Source: an uncultured Oleispira sp. (lineage in GTDB: Bacteria; Pseudomonadota; Gammaproteobacteria; Pseudomonadales; Oceanobacteraceae). Taken from it: 64,000 nt of DNA. Within the stretch, counting starts at the first letter, position 1, and every line of letters begins with the position of its first letter. A model generated the notes under the pieces. That model ran no database searches, was not told where the DNA came from, and was given only the letters and a program-made list of their open reading frames with translations. Shown here in pieces: positions 19,022 to 26,915 of the stretch. The stretch spans positions 1 through 64,000 of the forward strand of contig CAJXUD010000001.1 of assembly GCA_913061415.1 (NCBI GenBank), in the 5' to 3' direction. The translations under genes and the position numbers were made by a program.

Positions 19022-19954
19022 CTATTGATTGACAACCCGATGCGTCTTCCAAAATATTAACGCCGCAGCGATCACTTCCTGCGGCGACTCAACCTGTGGG
19101 TAGTGACCAACATCATTAAGCAGTACGACATCAGGATTGTTAATTAATTGACGGTAACGTTCAACCATATGCAAACCAGATATCGGATCTGCAGTGCCAT
19201 TAATTAAGCGCAAAGGAATACGGCTATTTTCTAGTGCACCAACCCAGCGTTGACGATAGTGTTTTCGCTCTTGCATATAGCGAATAAGTTTGGGCATCAC
19301 TCGAGAGCCATGATTATAATTTAATAGCTGCCAATAAATGCTGAGCTCTTCTTCCGCAATATTTTTCTTACAAATATCAGAAAATGTTTTTTTGAATTTC
19401 TTAAACGTATACAGTTTTATTAACCAAGAACCTAGTGGACTGATTAATAATTTTTGCATCAAAACCGGTCGATGTGTTTCCGGAAATAAACCGCCGTTTA
19501 ATAAAATAATACTGTGAATCTTTCCCATGACTGCCAAGGGTATTGCTTCTTGCTGTGTTCTTTCATGCTGGCGCGCTAATAATTCTTGCGCGACCGTATC
19601 ACCATAATTATGGGCCAGTATGTGATAGTCATGAATATCTAGCTCATTCAATAATGTTTGAAAAATATCGGCTTGATCGTGAATACTATATGGGTATTCG
19701 AGTGGTTTATCAGAAAAACCAAAGCCCATCATATCCAATGTCACTAAACGAAAATGTGCACTGAGCTCTGGCCAAATATGCTGCCAATCGATACTCGCGG
19801 TGGGAAAGCCATGAATCAATAATAACGCGGGCTTACTCATCTCTTGTAAAGAATGTTGAGCGCTGTCTCGATAGAAAATACGATAATCAATACCGAACCT
19901 TCTATAGGTAAGAAAGTTTCCCGACTGCTGCCATTGTTCCATATTTATACTCAT
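19022..19954 (-). CDS. MEST-like alpha/beta hydrolase, Asn at the nucleophile position
   Basis: This 310-residue alpha/beta hydrolase follows the mammalian MEST/PEG1 layout: LLNGGLFPETHRPVLMQKLL and RQRWVGALENSRIPLRLINGTADP match that family closely, and the C-terminal His lies in DVGHYPQ. MEST proteins carry HDYGD at the nucleophile elbow; here it reads AHNYGD and the codon is clearly AAT, so the expected Asp is Asn. Activity is therefore uncertain: the residue may deamidate, another nucleophile may serve, or the enzyme may be inactive. The DUF1499 lipoprotein gene ends 3 bases upstream, so the two are probably co-transcribed. Confidence 0.88.
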   Translation of the reverse strand: MSINMEQWQQSGNFLTYRRFGIDYRIFYRDSAQHSLQEMSKPALLLIHGFPTASIDWQHIWPELSAHFRLVTLDMMGFGFSDKPLEYPYSIHDQADIFQTLLNELDIHDYHILAHNYGDTVAQELLARQHERTQQEAIPLAVMGKIHSIILLNGGLFPETHRPVLMQKLLISPLGSWLIKLYTFKKFKKTFSDICKKNIAEEELSIYWQLLNYNHGSRVMPKLIRYMQERKHYRQRWVGALENSRIPLRLINGTADPISGLHMVERYRQLINNPDVVLLNDVGHYPQVESPQEVIAAALIFWKTHRVVNQ

Positions 19955-19957
19955 TCT

Positions 19958-20410
19958 TTATTTCTCATAAGCCTTCTTTATCGCTTCGTAACGTTCTTTA
20001 TTTACGCCTAAGTCAGAATGACCTAATCGTGAAGCAGAACGAACATGAAGAGTACTTTCTGTAATGAGAATTTCTACATCATCCACAAATTTAAGCCAAT
20101 TACTTTCATACTCCGCATGTAAATACAGACCACTTGGCATCAACGATTTTTCTGTAATAACGGTCCCACCAGTATCCGCTATAGCGGAACGAATAGCCGT
20201 TGCTGTTTCTGCTTGATTGGCTTTAACCCCTAACGGCTGTTGAAAGTGTTCTTTGTCGTTAAGCTGATAGGTTTGTATGCAATTAGGTTTGTCGGGGCAA
20301 GGGCGTAATTCTGAAGCATTGATCAGCCCTAAATCGCGAGGCGCTTGGCCAGCACAGCCCGCCATTAATAGCAAAGCGGGAATAACGAAAGTGACATAAC
20401 ATTTTTTCAT
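19958..20410 (-). CDS. DUF1499 lipoprotein
   Basis: The product (150 residues from ATG 20410) begins with a hydrophobic signal and a lipobox LLMAGC, so it is probably lipidated. The rest fits DUF1499: LRPCPDKPNCIQTY near the start and VDDVEILI with RSASRLGHSDLGVNKERYE toward the end. A TTG at 20422 would add four residues and is less likely. No biochemical role is established for the family. It is the first gene of a two-gene unit with the MEST-like hydrolase. Confidence 0.88.
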   Translation of the reverse strand: MKKCYVTFVIPALLLMAGCAGQAPRDLGLINASELRPCPDKPNCIQTYQLNDKEHFQQPLGVKANQAETATAIRSAIADTGGTVITEKSLMPSGLYLHAEYESNWLKFVDDVEILITESTLHVRSASRLGHSDLGVNKERYEAIKKAYEK

Positions 20411-20482
20411 TTTAGTACCCAATAATAATTAAACATGTGCTGCTAGACTAATATACTTTTATCAAACTTGCAGGTGCTAATA

Positions 20483-21364
20483 TTATGGACGAAGTAACGC
20501 GGCAATTTTCTCGGCCCAACGCTTATAGCCTTCGGCATTAGGGTGATAACCATCCGTCGCCATCCACTCTTTTTCGAGCGGCATTTCAATTTTTAAGTGC
20601 GTCCAACCTTGCTGCACACATAATTGACGTAAACTATTATCCAGCTGCCAAGCTCGCAACCCCAAGAATAAATTGAGTGGAAAAGGCAATGCCGGAAATA
20701 AATGCATCGGTGGCACTTGCGTAAAACAGACGTTAACCGGAGCACCTTGGCTTTCAATATTTAAACGGCGCTGTTCAATCGTATCAATGCAATGCTTTAA
20801 ATTCTTCACCCATGACCCTCGTCGAGTCATTGCGGTTGTATCATTAACCCCCATGGTTAATAGAATAACGCTTGGGTCATTTTTCAGTACTTTCGTTTTT
20901 AATTGTTTATTCAGCTCGGCAATTGTAGCGCCATTTTGACCCATTGCTTGCCATGTCCAAGGGCTATCAGTGGCAGTTAAATAACGAATGACATGAGCCG
21001 TCAGCCCTTGCTGAAAATCAACCACACCAACCCCAGCCACCGTACTTTCACCCACATGAAGCAGTGATTTTTTGTTGAGGCTCGTTGTTAAATTTAAAGA
21101 AGGTTTTGAATGTAAAGCAGACGTCGAATTGGCAGCAGCCAGGTTAGTCCCCTCGCTATCACGGGGGCCACTCGCTTCGGGAAGCCGTATGGTATTTGCT
21201 TTTACTGATTTACCCTGCCGTAGAATGACGGGTAATAAAGGAAGAAGAGGAGCATACAGAGAGTAACTTAATCCTCCCTGTATTTTTAATATCGCTAGCG
21301 TGACGACTGCAGGCTTAAATGCTGTCAGCTTAAATGCTTTAAAAGCCGACACAGTAATAGCCAA
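20483..21364 (-). CDS. SGNH/GDSL-type esterase
   Basis: The catalytic blocks are visible: LHVGESTVAGVG (block I, Ser in GES instead of GDS), MGQNGATI (block II), LLTMGVNDTT (block III) and MATDGYHPNAEGY (block V with the Asp-His pair). An N-terminal hydrophobic segment (about 15-50) suggests membrane anchoring or export, followed by a low-complexity Ser/Asn linker to residue 100. The first in-frame start is a TTG at 21364 directly after the YeeN-type stop, so expression may depend on translational coupling; GTG 21352 is an alternative. The substrate is unknown, probably a lipid or acyl ester. Confidence 0.85.
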   Translation of the reverse strand: MAITVSAFKAFKLTAFKPAVVTLAILKIQGGLSYSLYAPLLPLLPVILRQGKSVKANTIRLPEASGPRDSEGTNLAAANSTSALHSKPSLNLTTSLNKKSLLHVGESTVAGVGVVDFQQGLTAHVIRYLTATDSPWTWQAMGQNGATIAELNKQLKTKVLKNDPSVILLTMGVNDTTAMTRRGSWVKNLKHCIDTIEQRRLNIESQGAPVNVCFTQVPPMHLFPALPFPLNLFLGLRAWQLDNSLRQLCVQQGWTHLKIEMPLEKEWMATDGYHPNAEGYKRWAEKIAALLRP

Positions 21365-22087
21365 TTACTCTTCAAACGTACCGTTATGATAGATCTCTTG
21401 AACATCTTCTAGTTCATTCAACATATCAGAAAAACGTTCAAAGGCTGCCGCATCGTCACCCGCGATAGGGTGTTCCATTTGAGGCAAGTAGGTAATTTCT
21501 TGCACTTCAAAATCAATATCAGGATTCATAGCCGTTAATGCTGTTTTCGTTTTGAAGAATTCATTTGGCGGGGTTAATACTGTCACCATGCCCTCTTCGC
21601 AATCGATGTCACTGACATCAACATCCGCTTCCATCAATGCTTCCAATGCGACATCTTCATCATCCCCTGCGAATACAAACATCGCGCGGTGATCGAACAT
21701 ATGTAAAACAGAACCTTGGCTGCCTACTTTCACTTTATTCTTAGTGAAAACACCACGAATATCACCAAAAGTACGGTTACCGTTATCGGTTAAACAGCCG
21801 ATAAGTACCATAACGCCACCCGGGGCCATACCTTCATACAATGCTGGGACATAGTTTTCACCAACACCAGAAGTCGCTTTTGCCAGAGCTTTATCAATCA
21901 CGTGAGAAGGAACTTGGTCTTTCTTTGCACGCTCGATCATTCCTCGTAGTGACAAGTTAGCCGTTGGGTCTGCACCCCCTGCTTTTGCACAAACATAGAT
22001 TTCACGGCCATATCTGGAATAAACTTTGGTTTTTGCCGAAGCCGTTTTAGCCATCGACAATTTACGGTTCTGATACGCTCTGCCCAT
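21365..22087 (-). CDS. yeeN: YebC/PmpR-family protein, YeeN type
   Basis: About 240 residues in the TACO1/YebC/PmpR family, recently linked to translation of difficult proline-rich stretches and earlier called transcriptional regulators. The start MGRAYQNRK and the segments KVYSRYGREIYVCAK and VQEIYHNGTFEE agree with the YeeN branch rather than the longer YebC branch. ATG 22087 is favoured over 22096 because GAAAG sits at suitable spacing. It lies directly upstream of the SGNH hydrolase, with no intervening base. It is divergent from the MBL-fold gene. Confidence 0.9.
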   Translation of the reverse strand: MGRAYQNRKLSMAKTASAKTKVYSRYGREIYVCAKAGGADPTANLSLRGMIERAKKDQVPSHVIDKALAKATSGVGENYVPALYEGMAPGGVMVLIGCLTDNGNRTFGDIRGVFTKNKVKVGSQGSVLHMFDHRAMFVFAGDDEDVALEALMEADVDVSDIDCEEGMVTVLTPPNEFFKTKTALTAMNPDIDFEVQEITYLPQMEHPIAGDDAAAFERFSDMLNELEDVQEIYHNGTFEE

Positions 22088-22186
22088 CGTAATCATTCTT
22101 TCTAATTGCTTAAGTTGAATAGATTGTACCTATTGTTCACCCCATCGGCCAGTCATCACCACGATCTGATTACCACTAAACTGAGT

Positions 22187-22204
22187 CAGATATTGATATA
22201 TCTG
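22187..22204. promoter_or_regulatory. Palindrome between divergent yeeN and MBL genes
   Basis: CAGATAT (22187-22193) and ATATCTG (22198-22204) form a perfect 7-bp inverted repeat around TGAT, 42 bases before the MBL-fold ATG and about 100 bases before yeeN. Its position suits an operator. The cognate regulator is unknown and chance is possible in AT-rich DNA. Confidence 0.35.
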
Positions 22205-22246
22205 CTAACATCGAGTTGATTTTAATAATAACAACGGGCTTGTTCG

Positions 22247-23083
22247 ATGACTGTTCGCAATACGTATGAATATAAAAAAGGCCCTCATAGCGTTTATGGA
22301 TTTCGTACTGGACGCTTTGATTTTGGCATCAATACAACCTTTATTATTTACCGAATCGGTGGCACCTTGATTGATGCTGGGCCTAGTAATCAATGGCCAA
22401 CCATCAAGCGTGTACTTAAGCCGCTAGATATTCATACGCTATTAATCACACACCATCATGAAGACCATAGTGGTAATGCCAACCGCATCAGTAAATTCAA
22501 AAGCCTGTTACCTTATGCACCGCTGCTCGGGCAAGAAAAGTTAGCCAAAGGCTACCCAACCCCGTTATTACAAAAGCTGATCTGGGGAAGTCCTTTAAAG
22601 GTTCAAACTCAGACTCTGCCCGAGACGCTGATAATCAATGAAGGCACTCCGAGCCAAGCGGAAGTAATAGCCATTCCAACACCTGGGCACGCAAAAGACC
22701 TCACCTGCTTATTTTTCCCTAAGCAGAAGTACTTATTTAGTGGTGATATGTATATTTCAAAATCACTTAAATACTTACGCTCTGATGAAAATTTACAGCA
22801 ACTCATTACCAGTTTAGAAACCCTAATTGAATTAGATTTCGAGATTCTATTCTGCCCACACAGAGGTATTGTTGAGCAAGGAAAGCAGGCATTAAAAGAA
22901 AAACGAGATAACTTGTTAAACATGTGTCGGCAATCACAAACATTGATGGCACAAGGATTAAGTGAATCAGAAATTGTTGTGGCGCTGCTAGGGCCTGAAG
23001 ATCGTTTAGCTAAAATTTCCAAATTTAATATATCGAAAGGCAACCTAATTCGTCAGGCCATGCTTTATAACGTCAAAGATTAA
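22247..23083 (+). CDS. Metallo-beta-lactamase-fold hydrolase
   Basis: The 278-residue protein has the MBL zinc motif THHHEDHSGN (about 66-75), a later His in TPGHAKD, the metal-bridging Asp in LFSGDMY and a final His in CPHRG. A C-terminal helical region (about 205-278) resembles the substrate-binding tail of the glyoxalase II/LACTB2-like branch. There is no signal peptide. The substrate is not evident. It is upstream of the zinc-starvation block but ends about 50 bases before the Zur box, so it is not obviously part of that regulon. Confidence 0.85.
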   Translation: MTVRNTYEYKKGPHSVYGFRTGRFDFGINTTFIIYRIGGTLIDAGPSNQWPTIKRVLKPLDIHTLLITHHHEDHSGNANRISKFKSLLPYAPLLGQEKLAKGYPTPLLQKLIWGSPLKVQTQTLPETLIINEGTPSQAEVIAIPTPGHAKDLTCLFFPKQKYLFSGDMYISKSLKYLRSDENLQQLITSLETLIELDFEILFCPHRGIVEQGKQALKEKRDNLLNMCRQSQTLMAQGLSESEIVVALLGPEDRLAKISKFNISKGNLIRQAMLYNVKD

Positions 23084-23133
23084 AAACCCTTCATTGATCT
23101 GAATGATTCTATCGTTAAGCTTATTTACAGCCT

Positions 23134-23154
23134 TTATGTTATAGTATAACATAA
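23134..23154 (+). promoter_or_regulatory. Zur box upstream of DUF1826 operon
   Basis: A perfect 21-base inverted repeat, arms TTATGTTATA and TATAACATAA around a central G. The core TGTTATAGTATAACA is the gammaproteobacterial Zur consensus. It lies about 95 bases before the DUF1826 start and recurs exactly (core) at 26847-26861, so it is very unlikely to be chance. Confidence 0.9.
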
Positions 23155-23248
23155 CAATTAATTCACTAATCATCCTATCATCACCGCACTCAATGTTTGC
23201 TTATTAACAGATGATGAATTCTTTCATTTCTTCTATTGGAAAATCGCG

Positions 23249-23953
23249 ATGAACCCTGCAAGCAGCCCCTCAAATACACTAGACCAACAAGCAATAACGA
23301 ATATCAGCACAGCATCAATCCAGAATAAATACGGCCTAGCGACATCTTCTGACCCGAAAATTTGGACATCTTTTTATGAACAAGATATCCATCTTGCAAT
23401 CTGGCAACGAAACCATTCAGATACCATGAATAAATCGATTAATGCGTTGCTTGCATTGAATACATTCAGCCAACTTCAATTTTCTTCTTCGACTCACGAT
23501 GTAGCCCAAAAGCTAGCGCTGCACATGCCACAATTTGAAAATCGTGAAGCATTACTTGAAGACATCACATTACTCACTGATATGTTCGCCTGCTTGTTCG
23601 ACCAAGATGCCATCGGGCTCCGCTTAAAAGTAATCGATACCCCAATGTGTCCAAGGTTTCATGTTGATCAAATTCCCTCTCGATTAATCACGACTTACGC
23701 AGGCCCCGCAACCGAATGGGTGCCTAATGAATTTGCTGATCGAAGTAAACTTGGCGCGGGTAATAATGGATTAAGTGATGAAGAGTCAGGTTTATTGAAA
23801 CAGCCCTGCCATATTCAATCTATGCAAACTGGCGACGTAGCATTACTGAAGGGCGGACGCTGGCAAGGTAATGAAGATAAAGGATTAATTCACCGCTCAC
23901 CCAATAACAATGATGGACAGAAGCGCCTTCTATTAACTTTGGATTTCGCTTGA
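23249..23953 (+). CDS. DUF1826 protein, Zur-controlled, possible Fe/2OG-oxygenase fold
   Basis: The 234-residue cytosolic protein belongs to DUF1826, a family repeatedly found beside Zur boxes and COG0523 GTPases; its function is not established to my knowledge. I note His138-x-Asp140 in RFHVDQIPSR, a distal His215 in GLIHRSP and Arg226 eleven residues later before a hydrophobic strand. That spacing resembles the metal triad and 2-oxoglutarate-binding Arg of Fe(II)/2OG oxygenases, which is an inference. It is the first gene of a four-gene unit behind a perfect Zur box, with 55 bases to the next gene. Confidence 0.85.
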   Translation: MNPASSPSNTLDQQAITNISTASIQNKYGLATSSDPKIWTSFYEQDIHLAIWQRNHSDTMNKSINALLALNTFSQLQFSSSTHDVAQKLALHMPQFENREALLEDITLLTDMFACLFDQDAIGLRLKVIDTPMCPRFHVDQIPSRLITTYAGPATEWVPNEFADRSKLGAGNNGLSDEESGLLKQPCHIQSMQTGDVALLKGGRWQGNEDKGLIHRSPNNNDGQKRLLLTLDFA

Positions 23954-24008
23954 GTCGCAGTACTTACAAGTTATCCAACGACGAATACGACAATCAGGTA
24001 CTTGTTTC

Positions 24009-24575
24009 ATGCAACAATTTTTTCAGCATTTACAAAAAGTGGCATTGATATTTATCATAAGTGTATCAGCCCTTGGACGCGAACCCCTGAGCCCACATAT
24101 TCATGGTAAGGCAGAATTGCATATTATAATGGATGGCAGCCAGTTGTTGGTAGAGCTGAATTCTCCGGCGATGAATCTACTGGGTTTTGAGCATGCCATA
24201 CACAATTCCGAAGATCAGGCGATGGTCGAAAACACTCGTGTTCATTTAGAAAATCCTAATGCCCTTTTCATTTTTAGTGGCGCGAAATGCCAGTTAAAAG
24301 AACGATCTGTAGATTTTTCGAAGATTTTAAAAACAAATGAACATAAACATCACGAAACTCATGGACAAGACAACGATCCTCACACCCACTCCCATAAGGA
24401 TATAGAAGCTACTTATTTATACCTTTGTGAAAAACCAAACAGCCTTCACTCAGCTCGAGTTCTTCTTCTCGATATCTTTCCAAATATTACGTCCCTGCAC
24501 GTTCAATGGATTATTCATAACCAGCAAGGCACAAACACTCTAAACCATAAGCACAATGACATTACTTTTCGATAA
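24009..24575 (+). CDS. zrgA: DUF2796 zinc-binding periplasmic protein, ZrgA-like
   Basis: The 188-residue product has a signal peptide (about 1-22), then SPHIHGKAELHIIMDG, the opening signature of DUF2796, and a His-rich central loop (HKHHETHGQDNDPHTHSHKD) that should bind zinc. ZrgA of Vibrio cholerae, described as the periplasmic component of a Zur-controlled uptake system, has this architecture. Here it is the second gene of the Zur-box operon, and the matching ABC ATPase and permease are about 2.3 kb downstream behind their own Zur box. The symbol is by similarity from memory. Confidence 0.85.
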   Translation: MQQFFQHLQKVALIFIISVSALGREPLSPHIHGKAELHIIMDGSQLLVELNSPAMNLLGFEHAIHNSEDQAMVENTRVHLENPNALFIFSGAKCQLKERSVDFSKILKTNEHKHHETHGQDNDPHTHSHKDIEATYLYLCEKPNSLHSARVLLLDIFPNITSLHVQWIIHNQQGTNTLNHKHNDITFR

Positions 24576-24614
24576 CCCAAAATTTTATCCACTAATACGA
24601 CCAAAGGAAAAAAC

Positions 24615-25031
24615 GTGAAATCTGCATCAATGAATATGGACAACATCGCCATCGGACTATCAACGGTTTGCGCCGTTCATTGCCTATTTCTTCCTATTAT
24701 CCTAACCCTGTTACCTGCGTTGAGTTTGAATGTATTGGGTGACGAAACGTTCCATCAATGGCTACTGATTGCTGTTATTCCTACCAGCTTTATCGCATTA
24801 ACAATGGGGTGTCGGCAACACAAAAACCTTAGTGTAATGATATTTGGTTTACTTGGTCTCACGACCTTAATTTTAACGGCATTTTTTGGTCATGATTTTC
24901 TTGGAGAGTCAGGAGAAAAAGTTGCGTCCGTAATAGGAGCAGCCTTCATAGCCTTTGGACATATTAGAAATAGCACCCTATGCAAAAGCTGTAAAGCGAC
25001 AGACCATCAATGCCACTCATCAGTGCAATAG
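24615..25031 (+). CDS. MerC-like membrane protein in the zinc operon
   Basis: The 138-residue product has four hydrophobic segments and the MerC-like first-helix motif VCAVHCLFLPIIL, with paired cysteines and a His. The C-terminus CKSCKATDHQCHS adds more thiols and histidines. Classical MerC imports mercury within mer operons; there is no mer gene here, and the position between zrgA and a COG0523 GTPase behind a Zur box points to zinc transport or sensing (inference). It starts at GTG 24615 with AAAGGA at ideal spacing; no ATG gives a better start. Confidence 0.85.
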   Translation: MKSASMNMDNIAIGLSTVCAVHCLFLPIILTLLPALSLNVLGDETFHQWLLIAVIPTSFIALTMGCRQHKNLSVMIFGLLGLTTLILTAFFGHDFLGESGEKVASVIGAAFIAFGHIRNSTLCKSCKATDHQCHSSVQ

Positions 25032-25063
25032 AGACGTAAGATATCTAAAGGATACATATTCAC

Positions 25064-26062
25064 ATGTCTACATTTAAAGCGATCCCCACCAATGTCATTA
25101 CAGGCTTCTTGGGGGTTGGTAAAACAACGGCGATTTTAAACCTACTTAAACAGAAGCCTAAGGACGAACGCTGGGCAGTACTGGTCAATGAATTTGGCGA
25201 AGTGGGAATCGACGGCAGCTTACTCCATGGAAAAGACAGAGTAGAGCAAGGTATTTTTATTAAGGAAGTTCCTGGAGGCTGTATGTGCTGCGCTGCTGGC
25301 CTATCCATGCACATTGCACTAAACATGTTAATCGCCCACGCCAAACCCCATCGCTTAATCATTGAACCGACGGGGCTGGGCCACCCTAAAGAAGTACTAG
25401 ATATACTGAGCAGTGAACATTATCGCAGTATCATTGATCTTCGAGCGACTCTTACATTGGTGGATGCACGAAAGATTCAAACTGAGCGCTACATCACTCA
25501 CCCATCCTTTAATCAACAATTAGAAGTTGCTGATGTCATTATCGCCAACAAGTCTGACCAATATCAGCCCAACGATTTTCCTACACTGCTAGATTATATA
25601 AAAAGTAAAAAATCAAAAAACCATCAATCTATCTACAAAACAAGCATGGGAAGCATTCAACAAGAATGGTTAATACCCGCGTCATCTTATGAGGCAGATA
25701 ATCACCCTACACTGCCCAAAGAAACAGACCAGCCATTTAATAGCGATCCCGTACTTCCTTCTTGTGGTTACGTCAGCATCACGAATAAAGGAGAAGGGTT
25801 TTACAGTCAAGGTTGGATATTCAAAAATACATTTACCTTCAGTCGAAATAAATTGCAGACATTATTAACTGGCCTTAATGTCGAACGGATCAAAGCCGTC
25901 TTCATTACCGACCAAGGTATTATCGCGTACAACCAAGCAGACACCGTACTCACAGAAATTGAAGTTGATGAAACGTTTGATAGTCGCATTGAATGCATCG
26001 ATCTTGTTCATTCGGCATTCGATAATCTTGAACAAAAATTATTGGATTGCCTCAGCGCTTAA
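25064..26062 (+). CDS. COG0523 G3E GTPase, zinc-starvation metallochaperone type
   Basis: The 332-residue GTPase has Walker A GFLGVGKTT near the N-terminus, the metal-binding GGCMCC motif of COG0523, IIEPTGLGHP in the switch region and NKSD for guanine recognition, followed by a CobW C-terminal domain (about 225-325). Zur-regulated members (ZigA, ZagA, ZNG1 types) are thought to deliver zinc to essential enzymes under starvation. Last gene of the DUF1826-DUF2796-MerC-GTPase unit, 32 bases after MerC. The client protein is unknown. Confidence 0.93.
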   Translation: MSTFKAIPTNVITGFLGVGKTTAILNLLKQKPKDERWAVLVNEFGEVGIDGSLLHGKDRVEQGIFIKEVPGGCMCCAAGLSMHIALNMLIAHAKPHRLIIEPTGLGHPKEVLDILSSEHYRSIIDLRATLTLVDARKIQTERYITHPSFNQQLEVADVIIANKSDQYQPNDFPTLLDYIKSKKSKNHQSIYKTSMGSIQQEWLIPASSYEADNHPTLPKETDQPFNSDPVLPSCGYVSITNKGEGFYSQGWIFKNTFTFSRNKLQTLLTGLNVERIKAVFITDQGIIAYNQADTVLTEIEVDETFDSRIECIDLVHSAFDNLEQKLLDCLSA

Positions 26063-26109
26063 TTAAAGCCGCTTAGGTAATTATCAAAACACTTAAGTAA
26101 TGTTAAAAA

Positions 26110-26784
26110 TTAGTCAGGCACATAAGGCGATATCGAATTAACGGCAATGGAATAAGCAGCCGTGGCCATATCGCTTTCAACCAATGAGGTTTTAATTACC
26201 CCTGTCATCCAAAAAGGATCGTAAAGCGCATTCAGTTTTAAACCCTGAGGATACGATACATAAATAAGCTGATTCGGAGGTGGTGGTGGCATATGAATGC
26301 AAGCACCAAAATAAGGAACGAAAAAGAATTGTGTGATTGTTTGCTCCCCATCAAATTCTAACGGCACAATAAAACCCGCAATTCGTACAGGCTGATTATT
26401 GAATGCCTCAATCACACGCGTCGAGACTAGTGCCTGTTGATAACGGCGATCGCTAGCCGTCGCGATGGCACTTTTAACGCGATTGCTCAGTTGATCTTCC
26501 GGTGAGCCATCAACAATGTCATCAATATAATCTGGTTGATTCAGAATAGCCTCAAGATCGTCTTCCGGCATTAACTCTGTCCATTCAATGGTGCGATAAT
26601 TCACCACAGGCTGCTCAGAAAACGATTCGGTAATCGTTTTATATTCAGTAATAATATCGCTAGTAATAGACGAAAAAAAACTCTCATCAGCTCTTGATTC
26701 AAAGGCATAGCTCGTCATGATTACTCCACACAACAATATACATACTTTGGGGTGGTTGAATAAGGAGTGAGTGAATTGGAACAA
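26110..26784 (-). CDS. DUF3299 exported protein, zinc block
   Basis: A probable periplasmic protein of DUF3299. The conserved core is IAGFIVPLEF followed by FFFVPYFGACIHMPPPPPNQ, whose Cys-x-His and polyproline are family hallmarks and could bind metal. The start is uncertain: TTG 26784 with GAGG upstream keeps a signal peptide (VCILLCGVIMTSYAFESRA); TTG 26808 is longer; ATG 26718 has the best GGAG site but truncates the signal. It is divergent from the ABC ATPase with a Zur box between them, so both directions are probably zinc-regulated. DUF3299 genes commonly accompany this ABC pair; the molecular function is unknown. Confidence 0.8.
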   Translation of the reverse strand: MFQFTHSLFNHPKVCILLCGVIMTSYAFESRADESFFSSITSDIITEYKTITESFSEQPVVNYRTIEWTELMPEDDLEAILNQPDYIDDIVDGSPEDQLSNRVKSAIATASDRRYQQALVSTRVIEAFNNQPVRIAGFIVPLEFDGEQTITQFFFVPYFGACIHMPPPPPNQLIYVSYPQGLKLNALYDPFWMTGVIKTSLVESDMATAAYSIAVNSISPYVPD

Positions 26785-26846
26785 GTAGAATCCTCGTAGT
26801 ATTTGCAATGCAATCTTTGAAACTTACAATTGGCGCAATCAATAAG

Positions 26847-26861
26847 TGTTATAGTATAACA
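26847..26861. promoter_or_regulatory. Zur box between DUF3299 and ABC genes
   Basis: TGTTATAGTATAACA is a perfect inverted repeat identical to the core at 23137-23151. It lies 62 bases before the DUF3299 start and 54 bases before the ATPase start, so one operator can control both divergent transcripts. Confidence 0.9.
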
Positions 26862-26915
26862 TAGCGCGTATTATGTCTGTATTAAACAACATTAAGCAAC
26901 AAGAGGTGAGCCTAG

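Noticed and set aside
22609-23043. 144-residue minus-strand frame opposite the MBL-fold gene
   Set aside because: The + strand frame has full MBL metal motifs; the antisense frame shows no recognisable domain.
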